Origin: Hydrogenophaga taeniospiralis CCUG 15921
GTDB taxonomy: Bacteria; Pseudomonadota; Gammaproteobacteria; Burkholderiales; Burkholderiaceae_C
NCBI RefSeq assembly: GCF_001592305.1
Contig: NZ_BCWR01000002.1
Coordinates: 1 to 64,000 of the forward strand
Direction: 5' to 3'
Length of the DNA stretch: 64,000 bases
The notes below the pieces were generated by a model. That model searched no databases and had not been told where the DNA came from. It saw only the letters and a program-made list of their open reading frames with translations. Made by a program: the position numbers and the translations under genes. Within the stretch, counting starts at the first letter, position 1; each line of letters starts with the position of its first letter. This document shows positions 54,356 to 64,000 of the stretch, in pieces.

Positions 54356-55393
54356 TCAGAAGGTTTCCTTCTCGGCTTCGAGATACGCCAGGCTGGTGTA
54401 TTTGCCGATGTTGCTGTCGAAGCCGTCCATGGTTTTGGCGCGGCTGGCGACGCGGGGGTCTTTGAGCACCAAGTCCTTGGCGCCATCCAGCGGGATGCCC
54501 TCTTTCACCGCCTGTACACAGGGCTCCCAGATGCCTTTCATGAAGGTTCCGTAGGTGTCGAGCAGGTCCTTGCTGCCGCGGCCGTGGCCGGGCACCCAGA
54601 GCTGCTCGCCGGCGGCCTTCTTGATCGCGTCGTAGTACCTGAACGTGCCGGGGTAGGAGCCGTCGTCGATGTTGGCGATGCGGTTGGCCATCGCGATGTC
54701 GCCCACGTAGGTGAGCTTGTCCTGCACGATCTCGAGGCACAGGTCGGACGGGGTGTGGGCGCGGCCGTAATGGTGCAGTCTGATCTGCACGTCGCCGTAG
54801 TCGAACACCTGGCCATTTTCCACCACCTTGTTGGGCGCCACCACCTTCGTGCCCAGGGTGGCCTGGTTGGTCCAGCGCTCCATCAGGCTGCGCCAGAGAT
54901 TGCCCTCGTGGCCGGCGATCTGGTCGCGGGTGTGGGCCAGCGCATGGATCGGCAGGTCTTTACCAAAGGCTTCGGCAAAGGCGTGGTTGCCCAGCCAGTG
55001 GTCGCCGTGGTAGTGGCTGTTGAAGACCGCGATCACCGGCTTGGGCGTCACGGTCTTGATCATGCGGATCGCCATCTGGCCGATCTGCAGCGAGGCGCCG
55101 CTGTCGAGCACCACCACGCCTTGGCGCGTCACCACGAACAGCACGCTGGCCATCAGGCCCTGGTTCGCCTGGTTTGGAAAGCCGTCCTTGGCGTACACCA
55201 TCCACACGTGGGGCGAGAGCTGCTCGGGCGCGACATCGGGCACCGGCGGGCCTTCGATGAATTCCTGCACCTGCTGGGCAAACAGCCGCGCTTCGGGCAC
55301 CAGCGCCAGGCCGGCCGCCCCCAGCCCCAGGCCGGTGGCCATGCGCAGCCACTGGCGGCGGTTTCGCGGTGTCGCGGAAAGATCGGGGTTCAT
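54356..55393 (-). CDS. SoxH-like exported metallo-beta-lactamase-fold hydrolase
   Basis: The 345-residue protein has a Tat-like signal (NRRQWLRMATGLGLGAAGLALV) and an intact HxHxDH motif (FNSHYHGDHWLGN), a later GRAHTPSD and WVPGHGRG. These mark a dinuclear zinc or iron hydrolase related to SoxH. Unlike the two quinoprotein-relay hydrolases elsewhere in the window, this one keeps the full metal site. The substrate may be a thioester or glutathione-type compound. AGGAG precedes the ATG. An AT-rich perfect inverted repeat lies 23 bp upstream. Confidence 0.82.
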   Translation of the reverse strand: MNPDLSATPRNRRQWLRMATGLGLGAAGLALVPEARLFAQQVQEFIEGPPVPDVAPEQLSPHVWMVYAKDGFPNQANQGLMASVLFVVTRQGVVVLDSGASLQIGQMAIRMIKTVTPKPVIAVFNSHYHGDHWLGNHAFAEAFGKDLPIHALAHTRDQIAGHEGNLWRSLMERWTNQATLGTKVVAPNKVVENGQVFDYGDVQIRLHHYGRAHTPSDLCLEIVQDKLTYVGDIAMANRIANIDDGSYPGTFRYYDAIKKAAGEQLWVPGHGRGSKDLLDTYGTFMKGIWEPCVQAVKEGIPLDGAKDLVLKDPRVASRAKTMDGFDSNIGKYTSLAYLEAEKETF

Positions 55394-55415
55394 GGGCTGT
55401 CTCCTGCGGGATGGC

Positions 55416-55449
55416 ATTCACAAAATAAGTAATTGCTTATTTTGTGAAT
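55416..55449. promoter_or_regulatory. Perfect 14-bp AT-rich inverted repeat, ArsR-type operator candidate
   Basis: The arms ATTCACAAAATAAG and CTTATTTTGTGAAT are perfect inverted repeats with a six-base spacer. The high AT content contrasts with the GC-rich surroundings. Position, 23 bp before the SoxH-like gene start, and AT-rich dyad form suit an ArsR/BigR-type repressor of sulfur genes. It could also be a terminator for coaBC, though no U-tract is present. Confidence 0.6.
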
Positions 55450-55498
55450 CATAGAACCCGCGGCAGCCACCCGCAAGGGGGTGTGGCCCCTGCGCCCG

Positions 55499-56737
55499 TC
55501 AGGCGGCTTTGTGTTCGGGCAGGCGGCGGGCGATTTCCGCCACCAGCTGGCGCGCCAGCACCAGTTTGTCGGCACGCGGCAGCTCGGTCACGCCGTGTTC
55601 GTCGACCAGCAGCAGGGCGTTGTCGTCCTGGCCAAAGGTGTCGGGGCCGATGTTGCCCACCAGCAGGGGCACGCCCTTGCGCACCCGCTTGCTCTGTGCC
55701 AGGGCCAGCAGGTCCTGGCTTTCCGCCGCGAAGCCCACACAATACAGCGCGCCGTTCTGGGCGCGGGCACTGGCCGCGATGCCGGCCAGGATGTCGGGGT
55801 TTTCCACAAAAGACAGCGTGGGCACCTCGCCCGAGCCGTCTTTCTTGATCTTCTGTTCGGCCGCCTGCACCGGTCGCCAGTCCGCCACCGCGGCGGCCGA
55901 GACGAACACGCTGGCGCTCTGGCTCAGCACGTTGAGCGTCTTCTGCATGTTCAGCGCCGACTTCACGTTGATGCGCCCCACGCCGCGTGGCGTGGGCAGG
56001 CTCACCGGCCCGGCCACCAGCGTCACCTGGGCGCCCGCTTCGTGGGCGGCCCGCGCGATGGCAAAACCCATCTTGCCGCTGGAGAGGTTGGTCAGGCCGC
56101 GCACCGGGTCGATGGCCTCGAACGTGGGCCCGGCGCTCACCAGCACCTGCTGGCCGGCCAGGGGCTTGGGCGAAAAGAACCGCACCAGCTCGTACAGCAA
56201 CTCCTCGGGCTCCAGCATGCGGCCGTCGCCGGTTTCGCCGCAGGCCTGGTCGCCCACGCCCACATCGAGCACGGTCGTGCCGTCGGCGCGCAACTGGGTC
56301 ACGTTGCGCTGCGTGGCGGGGTGCGACCACATTTCGCGGTTCATGGCGGGCGCCAGGATCAGCGGCACCTGATCGCGCGGACGGGCCAGGCACATCAGGC
56401 TGAGCAGTTCGTCGGCGCGGCCGTGCAGCAGCTTGGCCATGAAGTCGGCACTGGCTGGCGCCACCAGGATCGCGTCGGCCTCGCGGCTGAGGTTGATGTG
56501 GGGCATGTTGTTGTCCACGCCGCCCGAGGTGCGCGCATCCCACTGCGAGCTGAACACCGGTCGGCCCGACAGCGCCTGCATCGTCACCGGGGTGATGAAC
56601 TGCTCGGCCGCTTCGGTCATCACCACCTGCACCGTGGCCCCCTCCTTGATCAGCGATCGACAGAGCTCGGCCGCCTTGTAGCAGGCGATGCCGCCCGAGA
56701 GGCCGAGGACGATGTGTTTTCCGGCGAGGTCGTTCAT
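55499..56737 (-). CDS. coaBC: CoaBC, phosphopantothenoylcysteine synthetase/decarboxylase
   Basis: The 412-residue bifunctional enzyme makes 4'-phosphopantetheine for coenzyme A. The N-terminal flavin-dependent CoaC domain shows GLSGGIACYKAAELCRSL, PHINLSREAD, PASADFMAKL and APAMNREMW. The C-terminal CoaB domain carries VLVSAGPTFEAIDPVRGLTNLSSGKMG and FVENPDILAGI. The length is normal. It starts at the ATG at 56737 and is divergent from the lipoprotein gene. Confidence 0.95.
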   Translation of the reverse strand: MNDLAGKHIVLGLSGGIACYKAAELCRSLIKEGATVQVVMTEAAEQFITPVTMQALSGRPVFSSQWDARTSGGVDNNMPHINLSREADAILVAPASADFMAKLLHGRADELLSLMCLARPRDQVPLILAPAMNREMWSHPATQRNVTQLRADGTTVLDVGVGDQACGETGDGRMLEPEELLYELVRFFSPKPLAGQQVLVSAGPTFEAIDPVRGLTNLSSGKMGFAIARAAHEAGAQVTLVAGPVSLPTPRGVGRINVKSALNMQKTLNVLSQSASVFVSAAAVADWRPVQAAEQKIKKDGSGEVPTLSFVENPDILAGIAASARAQNGALYCVGFAAESQDLLALAQSKRVRKGVPLLVGNIGPDTFGQDDNALLLVDEHGVTELPRADKLVLARQLVAEIARRLPEHKAA

Positions 56738-56878
56738 GCGCGCAATGTAGCAGTTCAACCGCCGCCGCGGTGGGGGTGGGCGAGGCCCCTGAGTGGACGG
56801 TGCGGCGCCCGGTGCGCGCGGGGGTGCCACAGCAGACATAATGCCGCCACAGCCCATTTCCCGCAGACCCCAACACCC

Positions 56879-57439
56879 ATGAACATGAAATTCAAACCAC
56901 GCACACTGGCCCAGGGCGTCATCGTGGGCGCCGTGCTGAGCGCGCTGGTCGCCTGCGGCGGTGGATCCGATGCCTCGGACAACGACGCCGTGCCCACCGG
57001 CGGCGCCCTGAGCAACCTCTGGTTCGCCGACAGCGATGGTTATTTCCCGCTCGACAAGCTCAAACCCAACGGCACTTTCTACCTGGGCACCGAGGCCGAC
57101 TTCGGCCTGAAGAATCCGGCCTACAACCCCAGCACCAGGACCCACTCGCTCTGGGCCATCGACACCTCGGCCAGCGTGCCCGCCGGCACGAGCCTGAACT
57201 ACTCGATGAAGATCGATGCCATCAGCGCCTCGGCCGACGCGGTGGCCGAGCTGGCCAGGAACCTGCAGCTGGACACCACCACGGGTCTGATCACCCAGAC
57301 CTGCAAGGGCTATCCCGAGTGTTACGACAACACCGGCGCGACCGACGAGGACTTCCTGATCACCGTCACGGCCCAGGTGGTCGGCGGCAGCGGCAAGCTC
57401 GAGCGCAACTTCCTGCTGCGCGTGCGCGGCAACAACTGA
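56879..57439 (+). CDS. Predicted lipoprotein
   Basis: The 186-residue protein has a signal ending in the lipobox LSALVAC followed by GGGSDASDNDAVPTGG. The body (LWFADSDGYFPLDKLKPNGTFYLGTEADFGLKNPAYNPSTRTHSLWAIDTS at its beginning) is beta-rich with two Cys in TCKGYPECYD. No family was recognised. The lipobox and following GGGS resemble the DUF5666 lipoprotein at 13895, but the body is unrelated. Confidence 0.75.
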   Translation: MNMKFKPRTLAQGVIVGAVLSALVACGGGSDASDNDAVPTGGALSNLWFADSDGYFPLDKLKPNGTFYLGTEADFGLKNPAYNPSTRTHSLWAIDTSASVPAGTSLNYSMKIDAISASADAVAELARNLQLDTTTGLITQTCKGYPECYDNTGATDEDFLITVTAQVVGGSGKLERNFLLRVRGNN

Positions 57440-57507
57440 GCCCACCAGCAACCGACGCCGGGCCACCGGGCCCGGACCGAGAGGGCGCTGGGGGGTGGCC
57501 TTTATAA

Positions 57508-59205
<1,698 letters not shown>

Positions 59206-59216
59206 TCGGAGCCCAC

Positions 59217-60071
59217 ATGAAGCTGTGCGGATTCGACGTTGGCCTGGACCAGCGCTTCTTCCTGATCGCCGGCACCTGCTCCATCGAAGGCCTGCAGATG
59301 TCGCTTGACGTGGCGGGTCAGCTCAAGGAAGCCTGTACCGCCCTCGGCATCCCGCTGATCTACAAGGGCTCGTTCGACAAGGCCAACCGGTCCTCCGGCA
59401 CCACCCAGCGCGGGCTGGGCATGGACGCGGGCCTGAAGATCCTGGACGAGGTGCGCCGCCAGCTGGGCCTGCCTGTGCTTACCGACGTGCACGAGGCGTC
59501 CCAGGTGGCCGAGGTGGCGAGCGTGGTGGACGTGTTGCAGACACCGGCGTTCTTGTGCCGCCAGACCGATTTCATCCGCGCCGTGGCCCAGTCCGGCAAG
59601 CCGGTGAACATCAAGAAAGGCCAGTTCCTCGCGCCCTGGGACATGAAGAACGTGATCGACAAGGCACGCGCTGCCGCGAAGGAAGTGGGCCTGTCCGAAG
59701 ACCGCTTCCTGGCCTGCGAACGTGGCGTGAGCTTTGGCTACAACAACCTCGTGGCCGACATGACCAGCCTGGCCGAGATGCGCCAATCCGGCGCGCCGGT
59801 GGTGTTCGACGTGACCCACTCGGTGCAGAAACCCGGCGGCCTGGGTGGTGCCAGCGGCGGTGCCCGCGAGATGGTGCCGGTGCTGGCGCGTGCGGGCGTG
59901 GCGGCGGGTGTCGCCGGCCTGTTCATGGAAACCCACCCCAAGCCCGCCGAGGCCTGGTCGGACGGCCCGAACGCCGTGCCGCTGAAACACATGAAGGCCT
60001 TGCTGGAAACCCTGGTGGCGCTGGACGACCTGACCAAGCGCAGCGGTTTTCTCGAAAACGACTTCAACTGA
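59217..60071 (+). CDS. kdsA: KdsA, 3-deoxy-D-manno-octulosonate-8-phosphate synthase
   Basis: The 284-residue enzyme condenses phosphoenolpyruvate and arabinose-5-phosphate to KDO-8-phosphate for lipopolysaccharide. Motifs include [75 protein letters not shown] and [20 protein letters not shown]. It starts 11 nt after the pyrG stop, a conserved betaproteobacterial arrangement. Confidence 0.96.
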   Translation: MKLCGFDVGLDQRFFLIAGTCSIEGLQMSLDVAGQLKEACTALGIPLIYKGSFDKANRSSGTTQRGLGMDAGLKILDEVRRQLGLPVLTDVHEASQVAEVASVVDVLQTPAFLCRQTDFIRAVAQSGKPVNIKKGQFLAPWDMKNVIDKARAAAKEVGLSEDRFLACERGVSFGYNNLVADMTSLAEMRQSGAPVVFDVTHSVQKPGGLGGASGGAREMVPVLARAGVAAGVAGLFMETHPKPAEAWSDGPNAVPLKHMKALLETLVALDDLTKRSGFLENDFN

Positions 60072-60081
60072 ACACAAGCCC

Positions 60082-61696
<1,615 letters not shown>

Positions 61697-61782
61697 AACA
61701 CCCCCGCCGCGCTGCGCGCGACCCCCTCAAGAGGGCGGCACTGGCCGTCCGGCAGAGCCGGCCCGGCGGTGCCCTGGGTTGG
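61697..61782 (+). repeat. 3'-end GC-rich repeat, copy 11
   Basis: It starts directly after the eno stop: AACACCCCCGCCGCGCTGCG, CGCGACCCCCTCAAGAGGGC, then GGCCGTCCGGCAGAGCCGG and CCCTGGGTTGGA. This is the most diverged copy in its third part, but the first 35 bases match copies 8 and 9 almost exactly. Confidence 0.85.
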
Positions 61783-61875
61783 ACCGTTGCGTGCGTTGCG
61801 GGTGGCGCTCCGGCGCCATGGGAAGCGGATGCGGCATCTCTGGCGCTTGACCTGAGCGCTCACTAAACTCGCGCC

Positions 61876-62160
61876 ATGGCCAACCGCTTTATCCCTGCCC
61901 TGCTGATCGGACTGCTGCTGGTGCTGCACGCCCAGCTGTGGTTCGGGCGGGGCAGCGTGCCGAAGGTGGCGAGCATGAAGCTGCAGCTGACCGAGCAGGA
62001 ACACCGCAACCACGAAGCCCAGCTGCGCAACGACCGGCTGGCCAGCGAGGTGAGCGACCTCCAGGAAGGGCTGGACATGGTCGAGGAACTCGCCCGGCAG
62101 GACCTGGGCATGGTCAAGCCCAACGAGATCTTCATCCAGATCGCGCAGAGCAAGCGCTGA
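61876..62160 (+). CDS. ftsB: FtsB, cell division protein
   Basis: The 94-residue protein has one membrane helix (about 6-23) and a periplasmic coiled coil (VASMKLQLTEQEHRNHEAQLRNDRLASEVSDLQEG), ending in ELARQDLGMVKPNEIFIQIA, the FtsB C-terminal pattern. FtsB joins FtsL and FtsQ in the divisome. Position right after eno is its usual place in Proteobacteria. Confidence 0.93.
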   Translation: MANRFIPALLIGLLLVLHAQLWFGRGSVPKVASMKLQLTEQEHRNHEAQLRNDRLASEVSDLQEGLDMVEELARQDLGMVKPNEIFIQIAQSKR

Positions 62161-62223
62161 CGGCGTGCCAGCCGGCCCCGCCCAGCGCTTGACCTTCTTT
62201 TCCGCCTTTTGCTGACACCGCCC

Positions 62224-62901
62224 GTGGCCCTCACGATCACGCTGCTGGGCGGCGAATCCTCTGGCAAGACCGCCCTGGCGCAGGCGCTGCACCAACACCT
62301 CAACCAACAGCTCCAGATCCACACGGCGCTGGTGCCCGAGCAGCTGCGGCTCTGGTGCGAGCGCATGGGCCGCGCGCCCCGCGCCGAAGAGCAGGCCGCG
62401 CGCGCTGCCGAACAGAGCCGCTGCATCGAGGAAGCCACCCAGCAAGCCGGCGTGGAACTGGTGATCGCCGACACCTCGGCGCTGGTGATCGCCGCCTACA
62501 GCGAACTCTATTTCCAGGACACCTCGCTGTACGCCGCGGCCCGGGCCACTCAGCAGCGCTACGACCTCACGCTGCTGATGGGGCTGGACCTGCCCTGGGT
62601 GCCCGACGGCCTGTTTCGCGACAGCCCGGCCGTGCGCGAAGCCACCGACGCGCTGCTGCGCCGCGAACTGCGCACCGCGGGCGTGGCATTCCAGCCCGTG
62701 TATGGCCAGGGCGAGGCGCGCCTGCGGCAGGCGCTGCAGGCGATCGCCACCCGCCTGGGCCGCCCCCTGGTGGCCGACGACCCGGTGCTGCGCCAGGGCC
62801 GGGGGCGCTGGGTCTGCGACAGTTGCAGTGACCCGGACTGTGAACACCGCCTGTTCAGCCAGCTTCTGACCACCGATCACACCAAGGACCCGCCACCATG
62901 A
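62224..62901 (+). CDS. NadR-like P-loop ATPase
   Basis: The 225-residue protein has a P-loop GGESSGKTALAQAL and a Walker B-like VIADTSALVIA, plus LGLDLPWVPDGLFRDSP-like motifs in LLMGLDLPWVPDGLFRDSPAVREA. This is the pattern of the ATP-dependent kinase domain of NadR (ribosylnicotinamide kinase). The C-terminal tail has a small Cys/His cluster (CDSCSDPDCEH) that may bind zinc. It starts at a GTG at 62224, with a TTG five codons earlier as an alternative. It overlaps the next gene by ATGA. Confidence 0.78.
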   Translation: MALTITLLGGESSGKTALAQALHQHLNQQLQIHTALVPEQLRLWCERMGRAPRAEEQAARAAEQSRCIEEATQQAGVELVIADTSALVIAAYSELYFQDTSLYAAARATQQRYDLTLLMGLDLPWVPDGLFRDSPAVREATDALLRRELRTAGVAFQPVYGQGEARLRQALQAIATRLGRPLVADDPVLRQGRGRWVCDSCSDPDCEHRLFSQLLTTDHTKDPPP

Positions 62902-64000
62902 TCCCGGCACAACCCCTGCCCGACTTCCGCTCGCCCGAGTTCCTGCGCGCGCACGTGTGCGACTGCATGGCCTTCTACCACCCCCGGGCCATCGACCCCA
63001 GCGGCGGACTGTTCCACTTCTTCCGGGACAACGGCGAGGTCTACGACCGTCACACCCGCCACCTGGTCAGCAGCACCCGCTTCGTCTTCACCTACGCCAT
63101 GGCCGTGCGCTCGGGGGCCGATGCCTCGCACCGTCAGGCGCTGTCCCACGCCTTCGACTTCCTGCGCCGCGCGCACCGGGACCCCCACAGCGGCAGCTAC
63201 ACTTGGCTGCTGGACTGGCGCGACGGGAAAAAGACCGTGCTCGATGGCACCCAGCACGCCTACGGCCTGGCCTTCGTCCTGCTGGCGCACGCCCACGCCT
63301 TCATGGCCGGTCTGCCCGAGGCGCACGCCGGCATCGCCGAGACCTTCGAACTGCTCGAGCAGCGCTTCTGGGAACCGGACCACGGCCTGTACGCCGACGA
63401 GATCCGCCCCGACGGAGTGCTCAGCAACTACCGGGGCCAGAACGCCAACATGCACCTGTGCGAGGCGCTGCTGGCCGCCTTCGACGCCACCGGCGAGACC
63501 CGCTACCTCGTCCGCGCCGAGCGCCTGGCCGATCACATCTGCATCCGCCAGGCGGCGCTGGCCGATGGCCTGGTGTGGGAACACTACCGCGCCGACTGGT
63601 CGGTCGACTGGGACTACAACAAGGACGACAAGAGCAACATCTTCCGCCCCTGGGGCTTCCAGCCCGGCCACCTGACCGAATGGGCCAAGCTGTTGCTGCT
63701 GCTCGATCAGCGCCGCCCACGCGCCGACCACCTGCCGCGCGCCCGGTTGTTCTTCGACACCGCGATGGCGAAGTCGTGGGATACCGAACACGGCGGCCTG
63801 TTCTATGGTTTCGCGCCCGACGGCAGCGTGTGCGACAGCGACAAGTATTTCTGGGTCCAGGCCGAGTCGCTGGCCACGGCGGCGCGCCTGGCCCAGGCCA
63901 CCGGCGAGGCGCGCTACTGGGCCGACTACGACCGCCTATGGGCCTACGCCTGGCAGCATTTCGTGGACCATCAACACGGTGCCTGGTGGCGCATCCTGCG
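62898..64000 (+). CDS. AGE-family epimerase/isomerase, partial at the right edge
   Basis: The open frame runs from the ATG at 62898 (overlapping the stop of the ATPase gene) to the window end without a stop, about 367 codons. It fits the N-acylglucosamine 2-epimerase/mannose isomerase fold, an alpha-6/alpha-6 barrel. Motifs include GGLFHFFRDNGEVYDRHTRHLVSSTRFVFTYA (start of motif), THQHAYGLAFVLLAHAH-like LDGTQHAYGLAFVLL, YRGQNANMHLCEALLAA, EHYRADWSVDWDYNKDDKSN and the late YFWVQAESLATAA. The conserved His and Arg residues of the active site are present. Substrate unknown; D-mannose isomerase is the likeliest activity. Confidence 0.85.
   Translation, partial: MIPAQPLPDFRSPEFLRAHVCDCMAFYHPRAIDPSGGLFHFFRDNGEVYDRHTRHLVSSTRFVFTYAMAVRSGADASHRQALSHAFDFLRRAHRDPHSGSYTWLLDWRDGKKTVLDGTQHAYGLAFVLLAHAHAFMAGLPEAHAGIAETFELLEQRFWEPDHGLYADEIRPDGVLSNYRGQNANMHLCEALLAAFDATGETRYLVRAERLADHICIRQAALADGLVWEHYRADWSVDWDYNKDDKSNIFRPWGFQPGHLTEWAKLLLLLDQRRPRADHLPRARLFFDTAMAKSWDTEHGGLFYGFAPDGSVCDSDKYFWVQAESLATAARLAQATGEARYWADYDRLWAYAWQHFVDHQHGAWWRIL

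Overview
The window is GC-rich, densely packed chromosomal DNA from a bacterium that looks like a betaproteobacterium of the order Burkholderiales, probably family Comamonadaceae (a Hydrogenophaga- or Acidovorax-like organism). This rests on gene order and protein families: pyrG-kdsA-DUF1330-eno-ftsB, Bug-type binding protein, split pqqC/pqqD, and QPRS/ped genes. No tRNA, rRNA, CRISPR array, transposase or phage gene was seen.

Positions 1-34,000 are dominated by a PQQ-dependent alcohol-oxidation system. They hold cytochrome c-550 (pedF) and a XoxJ-like binding protein; an AcoR-type sigma-54 activator; pqqABCDE; a lanthanide-signature PQQ alcohol dehydrogenase with a small cytochrome c; the 'quinoprotein relay' set (SoxYZ-like carrier and two degenerate metallo-hydrolases); an ABC transporter of the PQQ/ped type; a PqqU-like TonB receptor for PQQ; and an aldehyde dehydrogenase with its DUF779 partner. 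At least five, probably seven, -24/-12 (sigma-54) promoters with identical spacing lie in front of these units. The inferred scheme is that the activator senses an alcohol-related signal and turns on cofactor synthesis, cofactor uptake, the dehydrogenase, its electron acceptor and the aldehyde dehydrogenase together. Between pqqE and the dehydrogenase sit an ExbB/TolR-like membrane module of unknown function, two secreted or lipoprotein genes, a P-type ATPase and a hybrid histidine kinase.

Positions 34,000-46,400 hold modE, a nitric-oxide reductase cluster (norCBQD, with a diheme NorC and a frameshifted norD), an orphan SdhB-like protein, a modE relic, an AT-rich island of small unknown genes with a broken frame, and modABC behind a ModE-type operator.

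Positions 46,400-55,400 carry a hydroxyproline catabolic cluster with a PAS-AraC regulator, a tungstate ABC transporter (tupBCA) with a divergent ModE-type regulator, and a SoxH-like metallo-hydrolase behind a perfect AT-rich inverted repeat. From 55,400 to the end are housekeeping genes: coaBC, a lipoprotein, pyrG, kdsA, eno, ftsB, a NadR-like ATPase and a truncated AGE-family epimerase.

The most striking non-coding signal is a family of about 80-100 bp GC-rich repeats, found 11 times. Every copy is co-directional with the gene it follows and abuts or nearly abuts that gene's 3' end. In several places the repeat has been absorbed into the end of a neighbouring protein. Nothing here is disclosed beyond reading of the sequence: all family names come from motif recognition, not from database searches.
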